Source: Meghimatium bilineatum
Lineage: Eukaryota > Mollusca > Gastropoda > Stylommatophora > Philomycidae
Assembly: GCA_034231615.1 (NCBI GenBank)
Contig: CM067322.1
Location: 66,635,354-66,699,353 of the forward strand
Length of the DNA stretch: 64,000 bases
Direction: 5' to 3'
The notes under the pieces are model-generated. The model was given only the letters and a program-made list of their open reading frames with translations. It did not search any database and was not told where the DNA came from. Positions 33,901 through 45,779 of the stretch are shown one piece after another. A program made the translations under genes and the position numbers. How positions within the stretch are numbered: position 1 is the stretch's first letter; every line of letters begins with the position of its first letter.

Positions 33901-34620
33901 TGTCCGTTTGAACTGTATTGTCGAGTGACACGCTTACCGTATCTAATTGCATACTTTAAGTATGGAGTGACAGAAATGTAGTTTTCAAACATTTCAGTTT
34001 GAAAGAAACAATGAAAACTGACAAAGACTTGTCGGAAGAGAATCCGCGTAATTAGAAGTAATCTGTGGGTGGAAAATTTTTTTTTTCAACTAGTGTTTGA
34101 AGACGATAGCGATTTCATTATATGATAAATTAAGGCAGCTGTCTTACAACATTGGTCCATAAAAACTGAGTGCTCAAAACTGAAAACTGTGTGTTTTAAA
34201 ACCTCATTTTCTCATGGCACTTCGGAAAATATGATTTTTATTTAATGCAATGAGCATCCTTTGTGTTGACTTTGCACACCTGTGTGGCTTTTTGCGATAT
34301 TCCTGTTATATATCTCTTTTCTGAACACGTGCACATTCCGTAACACACCATGTTGTATGAACGGGCAATGGATTCTACACCATATCAATAAGAAATGAAG
34401 CGAACAGATACAAGTGTTCTTTCCTGCGTGTGTTTACTTTTTGCACATTCAACTATGCAGGCTGGATAGCCCATCTGTACATTTCACTGGACTAGTCGTC
34501 CTGCTAATTTAACCTCGAACTTTTGGATAATAAGGTCAATGCACTAGCAGCAGAGATAATCCATGGTCGTCTCCAATGGTCATGGCTAATCTTACTCTTG
34601 CTGTCAATCAATGATTGATT
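33901..34620. other. Unassigned sequence
   Basis: No supported feature. Confidence 0.35.
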
Positions 34621-34621
34621 T

Positions 34622-34885
34622 CCATTCCTATTCTTCGGCGTTGGTTCTAAGTGCTGGCTACACATATGTGAAAGGGGTGCTTTACGGTGATGTTTATAGC
34701 TTAACTGCAACATCTTGCGACTTTTGGTCCGACATATCCGATTTAATGGCATTTTTGGGTATATGCATGTATGAGGGATGGAGTCACCAATACCACCCGC
34801 CAATTTTCTTTAGTAAACTCTTACTACGCAAAGGTAGGTCACAATTTCACTATTATATGTTATCCTTCCGGGCCCTGGGCAAAAA
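34622..34885 (-). mobile_element. Short element, family A, old copy
   Basis: TATTCTTCGGCGTTGGTTCT (tail end), TTTTGGTCCGACATATCCGA, GGGATGGAGTCACCAATAC and CTTCCGGGCCCTGGG follow the family A order but are strongly diverged. Confidence 0.6.
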
Positions 34886-34909
34886 TAAACTGATTTTATA
34901 CAGAGAAAT

Positions 34910-35066
34910 TCCGCCGAAGACGGATGTGTTGGGCCATTGGCGCAAATAAAACGGCAACACAACGCATTTCCATTCTCTGGACTACATCCAACTGGAAATC
35001 TTGTATGATCATTGTCCTGTTACAAGAGAAATCCAGTGGGAATTTGAGAATGAACGCTGAAGAAGA
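34910..35066 (+). mobile_element. Short element, family B, full length
   Basis: 157 bp from TCCGCCGAAGACGGATGTGT to GAACGCTGAAGAAGA. Target duplication ATACAGAGAAAT at 34898-34909 and 35067-35078. It defines the ends of family B. Confidence 0.92.
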
Positions 35067-35389
35067 ATACAGAGAAATAAGATATAAATTAATCAGCAAG
35101 GGTTGAGTGTTCAACTTTCATACAGATCCTATCCGTGGTATTATGCAAGAAGTATTATACGCTGGTACCGGCATTTGGTAACAAAAAGTGATACAGCATA
35201 TGTGTTACTGGGCAACTAAATGTATATAGCATCCGCACAGTAATGTCAGTTCAAAAACGATATCACTGCACTCCTGACAGATTTATACGTGTCCAGTCTC
35301 CTCTAGCAGATATCGATGCATGCTCATTGTTGCTGTGTTTCGCAGGTTGAATATACCTCAAATTATACCATGCATCAGCTCAGTTGTAC

Positions 35390-35660
35390 TAGTTTCTCGT
35401 TAAATATCAAATTCTCCGGATTTCAGCTTTGATGTCTCGTTGATCCACGTGATCGTATCCAGCATCCCGCACGTGAAACAGTTTCAATAGGATCCCCGTA
35501 TTGATAACTCCCAGTATTATCAACTCCCCTGTCTATTGATGAATTGAATGCAAGTCTGTCTGCTCTCTCATTACCGCGAATACCTGCATGTCCCGAGCAG
35601 CAAATCCAGGTGATGTCACGGAGGTTGGAAGTAGCTATCGATGCCGTCCATTCATATTAC
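35390..35660 (-). mobile_element. RNase H fragment of a LINE
   Basis: Minus strand reads ITWICCSGHAGIRGNERADR, then LAFNSSID, the C-terminal RNase H signature of RNase H-bearing LINEs. Confidence 0.65.
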
Positions 35661-35724
35661 AACATGTATCATCATTTGCAATGTATATATCAGTATTTAA
35701 AGGATATCTGTAATACTTAACGGA

Positions 35725-35945
35725 TTATACCCTAATTAATTATACGCAGAGGTGTTCTATACTACAGCTGGTCATGATGTAATACGTACATCTGCACACG
35801 ACAATTGCCATATGAATGTGATTATGAACGCCAAGGAGACGGCAACAATAGCGCAATCTCCGTGGCAATAGTGGAAGCATTGTAATTGTCAGATGCGTTA
35901 GACGGCAACCCAACCCTACCGGTTGCACTAGCTATGTGGCTTTAG
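35725..35945. repeat. Fragment of the M1 extension repeat
   Basis: CCTAATTAATTATACGCAGA and GGTGTTCTATACTACAGCTG align with 32868 and 7985. The rest is unassigned, as is 35946-36230. Confidence 0.4.
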
Positions 35946-36236
35946 CCAGATTAACAACGAAGCACAAATCCATAGGAAAATACATAGACCTGATCATCCT
36001 TAACACTAGCGTCTGAGTTCATCACATTCGATGTATGTTTTTAAATTACCGCATTTTCTATATTCTTTGACGTTATTTAATAACGTTGTGGAAGTCTGTC
36101 ATGGTCCCATCACCAAAATTATATTCTCCTTGTGACTATTTCATGCAATCAAACACTTAGGTACATTAGGGTGTTTAAACATCCTCGAGTGCATAGAGCA
36201 CAGATATGGATTTATTAGTTGTCTCTTCTTATTTTT

Positions 36237-36505
36237 CTTCTTCTGCGTTCGTTCTCAAACTTCTGCAAATTAGCAGGGTGTAGTCCGAAGAATATAATGC
36301 ATTATGTCATGGTTTACAGGTCTGCTGCGGTTCTGAATCTGTCTGCTTGCCACATCCAACTTTAGCATAATTCTGTGTCACTTTGACCCTGTATAGGATG
36401 GGACAGTCCACTTCACTCCACAACCGTAGTCGCCTCTTACGACATGCATAGAAAGTAAACAGTGTTGCTATTCTTTGCTCCCCTTTCGTTCTTTGAAAAA
36501 CACGT
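36237..36505 (-). mobile_element. Short element, family A
   Basis: CTTCTTCTGCGTTCGTTCTC (tail) to CTTTGAAAAACACGTGCG (head). Core GTCGCCTCTTACGACATGCA. Moderately diverged. Confidence 0.85.
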
Positions 36506-36559
36506 GCGAAGTTAGCTCTATTCTTGCATATGTTATGAAATCTCACACGATTTGATTCC

Positions 36560-36840
36560 CCACCTCTGCCGCTCTTCATGATCTCTCTTCATATGTCCCT
36601 AGGTTTCCATATATCCTTTTAACCTGCTGGTTCCATGTTCTTAACCTTCTAAATAAATCTTTCACTGGTTTACTTAGTGTCTGTCGAATCCGTCTCCATT
36701 ATCTCTCTCCTTAATGCGGGTATGCATCAGATTTTGTTCTGTTAGTCTTCACATCTATTTCTGATCTTGTCCAGCCACCTAATGTTTGGTATTCTTCTGA
36801 AGCAGTCATTCATAAATGTATGTACTTTATATTGTAGTAA
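36560..36840 (-). mobile_element. Non-LTR retrotransposon C-terminal relic
   Basis: In shifted frames, EEYQTLGGWTRSEIDVKTNR, TLSKPVKDLFRRL and QQVKRIYGN follow the order of family B-like C-termini (DCFRRIPN, RWLDKIRN). It may extend right to about 37130. Confidence 0.45.
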
Positions 36841-37261
36841 TTTTGTCATGTTTCAGGTTTTCTAACCTTACTATCTTCAAATTTGTAGTAAAATTTCTGA
36901 GTTACAACTATCATTACCTGCATGTTGCCTTTTTTTATCTGCACTATCCATAACAAGCACTTGGTTCTAGTGTCCTTAAAGATCATTATATTCTTGTGTA
37001 GTTGGTGTATTTTGTTTCTGTACAGTAACACACAAATGTTTCTTCTGCGAGAGTTTAACAACATAATGATAAAACTTCGCCACTTCCGACTTCCCAGGTC
37101 TTCATGACAAATTACTCTGAGTGTGCTAGCGTCCACTGCATTCGTGGTATTTACTGCTTCCAGAAGTAGCTACTGACAAGTCCGTGAGGAATACCGATGG
37201 AGCCATTATTAGTGTCATAGAGACGACTTCGTAAAATCAAGAGATGGAGGGGGGATAAGGG

Positions 37262-37478
37262 GAGGAACATAATGTATTGTCATGTTTTACCATCTTGCTG
37301 GATATCTACGCATTTTGGCTTAACGCACCCGACTTCAGCATAGTTTCTGAGTCACTTTTAGCCTATATGAGATGGGACAGCCAACTCATAACCTACTTGG
37401 TCGTCTATTACCACATCCTTGGAAAGTTAAATTTCTTGCTATTCTTTGCTCCCCTTTCCGGCCCTATCAACATACGGG
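37262..37478 (-). mobile_element. Short element, family A, 5' part
   Basis: TGTATTGTCATGTTTTACCA, GACTTCAGCATAGTTTCTGA, GAGATGGGACAGCCAACT and TTGCTCCCCTTTCCGGCCC are colinear with family A. The (GAA)n end is missing. Confidence 0.75.
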
Positions 37479-37479
37479 T

Positions 37480-38230
37480 AGATTTAATGTTAAACTGAGG
37501 GAGAGGACTGAAGTCATTTTTGACCAGATATATTTCAATTAACACTACCATTGACGTAGAGCCTACTGTGCTACTGGACGTGTATGTTAAAAGTAAACCT
37601 GCGGCTACGAAAAGCAGTGCCTATCTTAGCCACTGTAACCAGCAGCATGAATATCTTTAGACATATGGGGGGGGGGGACTATATAGCATCTATAACGTCG
37701 ACAATAGAGCAATAACTTTAGTTCGTAAAACCATTACACAAGTGTTCTCTCGAGCAACGGCGGATCCATCAGTTCACGTGAAATGACAGCGGTTGTACAG
37801 TAATGTACAGCGCGTGTACACGTACGCCAAGCACTGACCTGATCACTTTCACAAATCTTGCACGACACGTGTCATCTCCCACCAAGTCCCTGGATTCTGT
37901 GTGCTTTTTTTTTTTTTTTAAACTTCGTGGAAAGCCTGAATGTACCTAGCTAATCGTGTCAGTTTCCACTACCAAAACATGACCTGATCTGTAGACACAC
38001 AGATTGTTGTGTAGAAGATACTATCCCAACTAACGTTTCCGGACCCACACATTCCCTCCTTACTTAATTCATTAGAGTAGATTTATTTAGCGCCCTCCTT
38101 CAATTCATTATTTAATATTAAAGTTATAGATCAGTGGTTCTCAACGGGGGTCTATGCTTCCCCTCGGGGCAACAGAGACTTGAAGGTGGCAGTCTTCAGG
38201 ACCCATTGGAAGGTCGTTGAAAAATAAATA
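37480..38230. other. Unassigned sequence with poly-G, poly-T and a solo hAT terminus
   Basis: CAGTGGTTCTCAACGGGGG at 38133 looks like a left hAT terminus; no partner located. Nothing else supported. Confidence 0.4.
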
Positions 38231-38234
38231 ACGC

Positions 38235-39180
38235 TATATTCATTGTCTATCTCCAGGTTGTTTGTTATCCACTCTTGCCGTTAAGCGTAGGGGTGATTGA
38301 AGCTGAGCTTGTGTTCCAATGTCAGATATATCGCCTCGGCTGTGATATTACCGTGTGTGTTAAAGATGTCCCTGACGTTTTCTATACAACATTTTCGTGG
38401 TCTTCCTCTCACTGTGCACCCTGATCTCATTTGGTTATATGCCTGTACGGGCAACTTATCGTGATGCATTCCTCATATTGTGACCAAACCACTTGATATG
38501 TTGCCGTTTTATGTATTTTGTGCAAGATGTTATACCTATTCTTTGCCTGGTGTCTTCATTTTGTAATCTATCAAGCCTGGTGACCAGCTTTCCTCAAGCG
38601 TTTCATCTCAAATGTCACACTATCTTTCTGTAATGTAAATATGAGAGAGTCCAGGTTTGGCACTGGTAACACAGTGTTGGCATGTATATACTGTAAATTA
38701 TTTGTCTTTTAATTTCTATCTCGATCTTCAAAGAAGAATTAGTGTGACGGTATATTACTGCCTTTGCCTTTTGACATCTGGTCTCTAACTACCAATCCAC
38801 ATTTGTTGTTACTCGTAGAGGTGCGAGTTTAGTTTTCATTCCAAGAACCAGATTTGTAGCCTTTGTTGTGCTATATCCATGTGTTCAAAACGTCTTGTTA
38901 CCTATCCATTTGTTTCCCCTGGTCTTCCTCTGGCTCTGAAACGTGATCGTTGTTTTATTATATGTACTTGTAGGGAGTTAGGTGTATCCCATTCTCATGA
39001 GAAACTATAGTTGTCTCTCGACAATAGTGTCTTATTCTATTCCTGGTATAGTCATTTCGTAACCTGTCAAATCGGGTGACGTCGAGAGTCTTTCTCGAGC
39101 ATTTCATTTCACGTTCATGTCTCTGATTTGGTCAATAGTTGCGCAAATATTATTTCTAAAAACATGATTTGTATATGAAA
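38235..39180 (-). mobile_element. LINE family F relic
   Basis: The C-terminal frame (38281-38469) reads DKLPVQAYNQMRSGCTVRGR, PRKCCIENVRDIF, LTLEHKL. Upstream (38470-39170) pieces such as MKCSRKTL and NRIRHY continue in broken frames. The same order as 47070-48020. Confidence 0.65.
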
Positions 39181-39229
39181 ATGTTCCGGGATGAATATTA
39201 TGTGTTCTTACAATGATTAAACATAATTT

Positions 39230-40210
39230 TTCTTTTTCTCTTTCGCTTACTTTAAACATGGCTATATCTGTAATTCTTTCTCCTTAATAAAAACTCACTG
39301 TCTTTTGTAGTCCACACAGTGGCGTATAGAGCTTTGATTCCGGTGTTGTTTCCTCTGGCCAATATGTCTGCCTCAGCGTTTCATACACATAACACTCCTG
39401 AAGTTACAGGTTTTATCACCCTGTGCTGCTTGTCCACATGTACACATGGCCGTGTTGCCCATCTTGAATTGTGTGTACATGTGACTGCGGAGTAGGTTGT
39501 GTCCCGTTCTGAGGCGTAGAATTACAACTTGTTCTGATCTGTTCATAATGTGGTAGTCATCTTCTGTTGGTGTTTGTGGCTTTCTTATTGACTTAAATCA
39601 TCTGTTTTTTTCTGATGGCAGGTGATTGGTATATCTGGTTGGTCTTCGGCAGCATCTTCCTTTATCAATTCATCTGCTTTTTCATTTCCTGGTATTCCAC
39701 AGTAAGAGGTTATCCACTGCATAGTTACCCTATACTGGTACTGCAGTTTATTTTATTACGTAGTTTTTGTAAGTCTGTTAGTTTTCCAAACTGGAGAGCT
39801 TGAAGCACTGACCTTGCATCTGTCAGGAATACCACAGGCCAGGGTTGGAATTCAGCAGTGTTTCAGTTGCCACCCTAATTGCCTGGATTTCTGCATCATA
39901 ATTATTACATTATTTAATTATTACTACAAAGTTTCCTGTCGGTGTTGTGATCGCATCTCTAGGCTTGTGTGGATATTCTATATAAACACCTGCACCTCCA
40001 TTCCTCACTGCATACTGTGCTTACTCATCTGTGTATACTCTGACCCATATATCTTGTGGATATTCATCGTTTAGGAAACTGAGGGTAGCTGTCCGTCGCT
40101 GCGAACTGTTCTGCTCGTCCTCACTTAGTATTTCTTTCACGTGGGTCTGATGTATATTATTAGTATTCCATGCCTTTCACTCCAAGGGGTTTGTTCTGAT
40201 GCAGACCCTT
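39230..40210 (-). mobile_element. RNase H-type LINE relic, family E
   Basis: The RNase H part (40060-39780) reads AVRNGGAGVYIEYPHKP and NNYDAEIQAIRVATE. The C-terminal Cys/His domain is at 39590-39390. The 3' end, near 39240, has TTTCTTTTTCTCTTTCG on the plus strand. Broken frames. Confidence 0.7.
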
Positions 40211-40409
40211 ATCTGTCAACTTCAGACAGGTCTGATTCGTTTATCTTGGTGGATAAAGGCGTTTCTTTTCAGTCGCCCCATTGCTAGTTGTGGAATCTTT
40301 CCCTCATTGGATGACATGGCATACACTGAAATTGTTCTGCTTGTATTAGTACCTTTGTTTCTCTGCGTTGGCCAAGTGTTTGATTTCTCCCCATTTTGTG
40401 CATCTCTAC

Positions 40410-40980
40410 TATGGGTGTTCTTCTTTCATTGACTTGAAACATGTCTACAACTGTAATTCTGTCTCCTGAATAAAACGGCAGGCATCAAGTGTTGTCTGTG
40501 TTGTCAAAGCATGTTTTGGGATGTAAAAAAGACTGGTCGCTACATGTATTGCATTGGTATTTGACGCTGAGCCTTTTATTCTTAATTAGAAACTAGCATC
40601 ACAGTACGTGGGGCACTCCCATAAATGCTCCGCCTTCCGTTCCAGCATCCATCCCAGTATATGTAGACTCAAAGTCCCGGTCAGGTGTTGATTGCATGAT
40701 CTTCGGGACTTTCCAAATAAATTACTTTTCCTTCCCTCCCCTCTCGGTACTCCCATTTCTGACATTCTCTTATATGTTCGTTCTCATCCTCATTGACATC
40801 ATCTTCATCTTGAATTGAATTTATTACTGCCTTGATCAAGTCTGCTTTATCTCTTCTCAGCAATGTGCCGTCTATTGCCGCAGTGCCCGCCAATAAGTTG
40901 GCTCTCTCATATCCTCTGACCCCAGCATGAGCAGGGCAGTATATCCATGTAATGCTCTGGACAATTGATTTATTCTTCTT
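40410..40980 (-). mobile_element. RNase H-type LINE relic, variant
   Basis: SIVQSITWIYCPAHAGVRGY, then ERANLLAGTAAIDGTLLRRD (end of RNase H) and ENEHIRECQKWEYREG. The 3' end, near 40415-40460, resembles family E. Confidence 0.6.
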
Positions 40981-40984
40981 CTTC

Positions 40985-41560
40985 TTTCGTTCACTTGAAA
41001 CATGTCTATATCTGTAATTATATATCTTTAATTAAACTAGTGTCTTTTGTAGTTCATACAGTGGCCCATAAAGCTTTGATCGTTGGTTTGTTTGGCCAGT
41101 AGCTCTATTTCCTTGCCTCCTGGCTTCCCGGGGCAATTGACAAGAACTTCCGGTAATTGAGGTTGGGCCCTTTCGAGGTATATTGAGTTATTCAATAAAT
41201 CCTACCATAATTTTCTCAGCATATACTTTCCTATCTTCCGTAGCATTCTTTGAGAGTCTGTGAGCATTACCGTGCGTATTGGTGTATCAGTTACCAGCCA
41301 ATTAAATGCTGCTGTAACGACCTCTATCCCCATGCTTGATGTGACAGTGGAGTAGTCAGAAGATTTCTCAAACAATTTAATGCCGTTTCTGTAGGCAACA
41401 AAACCCCAACCGCTTTTATTTGTATTTCTGTTAACTGAGCCATCTGTGTATATAATTGTGTGTTGTGGTTTCGAGTGTAGCTGGGCTAGTTCATGCACTG
41501 TAATCTAGGCCCTGACACCCTTCCATTTCCGACACGTTTTATCTGACGCTCAGCATCTTT
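40985..41560 (-). mobile_element. RNase H-type LINE, internally deleted copy
   Basis: 41202-41498 encodes a well-preserved RNase H half with TIIYTDGSVNRNTNKSGWGF, GIEVVTAAFNWL and VMLTDSQ, so D-E-D are all retained. Downstream it jumps to the element's 3' end (40985-41080, TGAACGAAAGAAGAAGAAG), skipping the Cys/His domain. Confidence 0.7.
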
Positions 41561-41754
41561 GCTGTTATACTGCAATATACTAAGTTGCTGTCTTTATCAA
41601 TATACTTGAACAAATGCATATCACTTGCAGCACTGCTAACACGCACATTGGGAACTGGCTGAGCTGGGTTTCATAATGGATTTAATGTACTTTTTCTAAT
41701 AAATTTATTTCTCACATTGACTACATACCATCATCTATGGGTGGCTTCTATTAA

Positions 41755-42830
41755 ATTGGCAGTACCATTATTACCAAACACACGCAGAGCAGCAATATTA
41801 TGTATACATACTCATTATATATTGACAAGGTAAGTGGAACTTTCTGCCTGTCTAAGGAGGAGGGATAAATAGCTTTGTATGAAAGCGAATGTGCCAATTT
41901 CGCTATATTTTGACGCTCACTATAATACAGATGCTTCACATGTGAAAAATTAGCTTCTGTACTTTTATTATTATTACTTGCATTCGGCCATTGTCTAGTT
42001 ACACAAGTGTACTTGAATATCTGATCTTTCTGGTTGATTCAGTTAGTCCGGATGCATTTTAACAAATGCACAGAATCATAAAGTAACAATATTTTTTTAT
42101 CAACATAAAAATCAGGATTCTCAATACATGTAGTGGTTCGACTTTATTTCAACAGTTTAGTGTAAACTTTGTGGTTGACAGCATTATTGTCAGTAATCCA
42201 ATCAAAGTGATTGCTGTAAAATCAGAACTCTGCACAAAGTTGATACAATTCTGCAACTTTAAACGCAGATTCACCGATGCCATTCTATTCATTGGGGCAA
42301 GTTCTATTACTTCTTGATAGCGTCCAAAGATAGAAGAAATATGGAAAGCGTGTAGTGTTGTAGCAGTTTCTTTTTTAATTATCTGCATTGCCCATTAGTG
42401 TGTCCCCACATTATGTTATTGGGGATTTAACGTTAATCTCATCCGTTTGAACAGCTACAAGCTTTTCTAGTCCAGTCAGCTGGCTAAGCTTCAATTTCAG
42501 GTACTGAAATATACTACCATTGTTAACAAACGCTGATAATTAAGAAGTAAATTTTGTAATGTGCTTCGATGAGGTAGACAACATTTGTGATTTTTCTAAT
42601 AAATATGTAGCAATATGCAAAACAAAATAGCGCCTTCTGGATTTTGCAGCGATTAACAAATTCAATTGTTCTTCAAAAAATCTGATTTGTGTCTCTGTTA
42701 CTTCTGCGTCTGTCTCATTATGAAACATTTGTTGTTCTTTGTAATTAACTTTTAGCTTTTTCAATGAAATCCTTGAAGGTATGCCTGTGTTTATTTTGAA
42801 AACACTCATAATCATTGTAGTGAATTAAAA
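41755..42830 (-). pseudogene. P-element/THAP9-like transposase, decayed
   Basis: Read from the right: a coiled segment (ETDAEVTETQIRFFEEQLNL), VAVQTDEINVKSP (about 42450), TTLHAFHISSIFGRYQEVI, DWITDNNAVNHKVYTK (about 42190, with a catalytic-type Asp), LLYDSVHLLKCIRTN then a stop where Trp is expected, NQKDQIF, and FSHVKHLYYSERQNIAKLA with YPSSLDRQKVPLTL (about 41830-41950). This order is the one seen in P-element and THAP9 transposases. The N-terminal THAP zinc finger is not seen. Frameshifts at about 42150-42230 and 42400 disable it. Confidence 0.75.
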
Positions 42831-43049
42831 GATTTTTAAGCTGTGACATTCTCTAGTTTGTTATTTATAATCCAGTTACGATGTTTATCTTCAATTTTTT
42901 CATTCAGGCTTTATTTGTGCACTCACTAGTATGGAAGTTGCAAAGTCTGGTTTTACAGTCATGTTTTACATCAATTATATACAACACCACGCATACTAAA
43001 GTTCATCAACGGCAGTATAGCTCCACTTTTTTTTCAAACTGTTCTTTCA

Positions 43050-44790
43050 ATTCTTCTTCTTCTGCGTTCGCTCTCTTGTAACAACATCGAATAAATCGTG
43101 TGATTTCCGTCTGGGAGCGTAAAGTACGTTGTACTGCTAGTTAGTTAGTCGTCGGATCATCACTGCAAACTGGACACGTCCATAGTTGCTACGATCTCTC
43201 CTTGAGTGTATCCGACATTACACTTCTGCTGACAGTACAGGCCCTATACTGGTTCACCATCATTCTTCTGCGCCCTCCAAAATGTTCACTTCTAGCAACA
43301 CAGCATTTCAATCCCTGATCTTTAATCCTAGCCATTGAAAAGGAATCAGCTTCCACATTAGTCTCACTCTCGAGTGCTATATCTCTTAAGGAGTTCAAAA
43401 TGTCAGCGCGATCTTGCCCCATCGCCCTGTGCCACAATCGTGCATGATGCCAGTTGATCCGCTCTTTTATTGCCTCGAACACTCACATGTTCCGGCACAA
43501 AAATAAATGTAACCATTTTCAGCCTCGCCTTTCTCAAGGCCTCAATCCACTGTTCGTGAACGAGACCCACTTGTACCTTCTTAATCATACTCATAGAGTC
43601 ACTCAAGATGCAGACCTGCGTTACGTTCTATGTGCATACCCGCTCAAATGCCCTGGTCACCGACATAGTCCCCATGGTCATACTACTCATAGTGACCGCA
43701 AAGACGCCACTCTCCTCTTTGATCTTTTACCTGCGCACTGAGCTGTGAAGGCCCAAGCACTGCGAACATGCCTGATGACATATATCCATCAGTGTATATA
43801 ATCACATCCCACTCTTTTGTATTCTCACTGACCAACGCCTGCACTTCTTTCTCCACAGCTGTGGGACACCACTCTATGCATTCCCTGCTAAGTGATATTA
43901 CTACTCACAAACACGTTTCGAAATCTGTGGGTAGACTTATCCATTCCGCACCTGCTGCCATATCCTGCAATCTGCACACGCTTTGTATGACATCCTCAGC
44001 ACGTCCCATCCACGACCTCCCTCTCTTGAGTCTGCTGCCTTTAACTTTCTGTATTTCGGAATGCAACGGGTGTTCCTTATCTGCATGTATTTGCAGGCAC
44101 GCCCGTGCACGGCAATATTGTAATCTGTGCTCAGCTGTTGGACAGTCAAGTAGGTATCGCATAGATTTTGTTGATGTGTCTCTTGTGCACCCAAGTATGA
44201 TACGCATTGCTGCATTCTATCCAGTCTGTCGATCTGAGTTTGGCTAAGAGTCAGAATTGCCAGTGCATATTCCACCACAGCCACAACTAAACCCTGGTAC
44301 TTTTGTACAGAAGAAATAACAATCTCTGCTCACACTGCGCAGCAGCCATAACCTTCATTTCTGCTAAGCCTTTGCCCGCACTTATGATAACGTGGTCAAC
44401 ATCTTTCCTTAAACATAGACTTCTGTCAAAAAACACACCCATATATCTCATTGTGCTAGTTCTTTTACTGGACTGACTATCGTCACTGTGTGTTGACAGT
44501 GCCACTGCATGTGTTGGCGCTGGTGGTGTCGGAGATATTGTCTGTCTCTTATGCAGACAAATCTCTTTCAATCTTTTACCTCCACATACACTATCCCCAA
44601 AAGTTTGGGCCAGAATGAGCACGAGCCGCTGTATTTGTTTCCAGGGTGCACCACGTGGAGTTTCTTTTTGGTATCTTGGTTATCTGCTAACCCTGGATCC
44701 GCCGAGAGCAGCGCGTTCCCTTTGCACCACGTTCTGTCAATGTATCTACTATCTGCAACTGTATGTCTGAATAACATCTAAAGACAGCCA
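43050..44790 (-). mobile_element. RNase H-encoding LINE, family J, 3' 1.7 kb
   Basis: The longest retrotransposon piece in the window. From right to left: a linker with LLSADPGLADNQDTKKKLHV, RYMGVFFDRSLCLRKDVDHV and MKVMAAAQCEQRLLFLLY (RT connection), AILTLSQTQIDRLDRMQ, RIILGCTRDTSTKSMRYLLD, LQYCRARACLQI, then RNase H (MSMIKKVQVGLVHEQWIEAL, FVPEHVSVRGNKRADQLAS at 43500), a C-terminal domain, and a 3' end GAGCGAACGCAGAAGAAG at 43050-43075. Frames are broken several times. The 3' end resembles that of the short elements and of K. Confidence 0.8.
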
Positions 44791-45350
44791 TTCATTAACT
44801 TTCTGATCATGAATACTAGTAATTTCTATGGTACGTTGCTCATGATCTTTACGAATCCATGGGGTTTTTTTTAATTGAAAGGTAGGATGCTACACCAGGA
44901 AAGACAGGTATGCATTCTTTTGTAAATCAGGTATTTTTCGTTGAATTACCTTGTACATGTTCAACACCATGTTTGTCTGTGAATGAATTTAGTCCGTGGG
45001 AGACATCTAATCCACTTTTCTCTAAGCTCAATATCCGAGGGAAATTTTAATGTCACATAAACTTTGGTTGCACGATAGTTAGATTTGCAGCCAGGAACAC
45101 AACACTTTAGAGACATATCTGCTATCTTTCTCGTATAATATTATTGTGATATATTAATATGACAATATTAGAACTAAACATACTTTCTTAAAGATACCAT
45201 AACAAACTAAGATTAATCAACACACAGTATAACGCACACATCAGATCACGACGGTTGACATTGTTTATAAAAAGGTGGCCTTTGTCCGGTCATATGATAA
45301 TTCTAGCCAACAGATCGTTATTTCAGACGGTCGTGCTTTAAACCCTCCTA
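44791..45350. other. Unassigned sequence
   Basis: AT-rich; no supported feature. Confidence 0.35.
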
Positions 45351-45353
45351 TGT

Positions 45354-45596
45354 TGACCTACTTTTTGTAATACTGCCAAAATTACTGCATAGCTTTGATT
45401 GATGTCAGTAATGTTTACTTTTTGTAATACTGCATAGCTTTGATTGATGTCAGTAATGTTTACTTTTTGTAATACTGCATAGCTTTGATTGATGTCAGTA
45501 ATGTTTACTTTTTGTAATACTGCATAGCTTTGATTGATGTCAGTAATGTTTACTTTTTGTAATACTGCATAGCTTTGATTGATGTCAGTAATGTTA
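45354..45596. repeat. 45-bp minisatellite, nearly identical units
   Basis: Five units of TACTTTTTGTAATACTGCAT plus AGCTTTGATTGATGTCAGTA and ATGTT. Units 2-5 look identical and the first carries a short insertion. Confidence 0.95.
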
Positions 45597-45779
45597 TAAA
45601 TTACTAGTATTACTTTACAATTTTCTTCGTCTTCTCATTCGCAATTGTTTAACAATGCGTGAAGAAAACTGATCAAGTTTACGTTAATTCACTGCCCTAC
45701 TTGGTCATATTTTTATATATTTTATTTCACATGATTATATTTATACGATTCTGTTTATGTAGTATTTATATCGACCGGA

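Noticed and set aside
43768..44247. 159-residue plus-strand frame
   Set aside because: Antisense of the LINE J coding region, which has the recognisable motifs on the minus strand.
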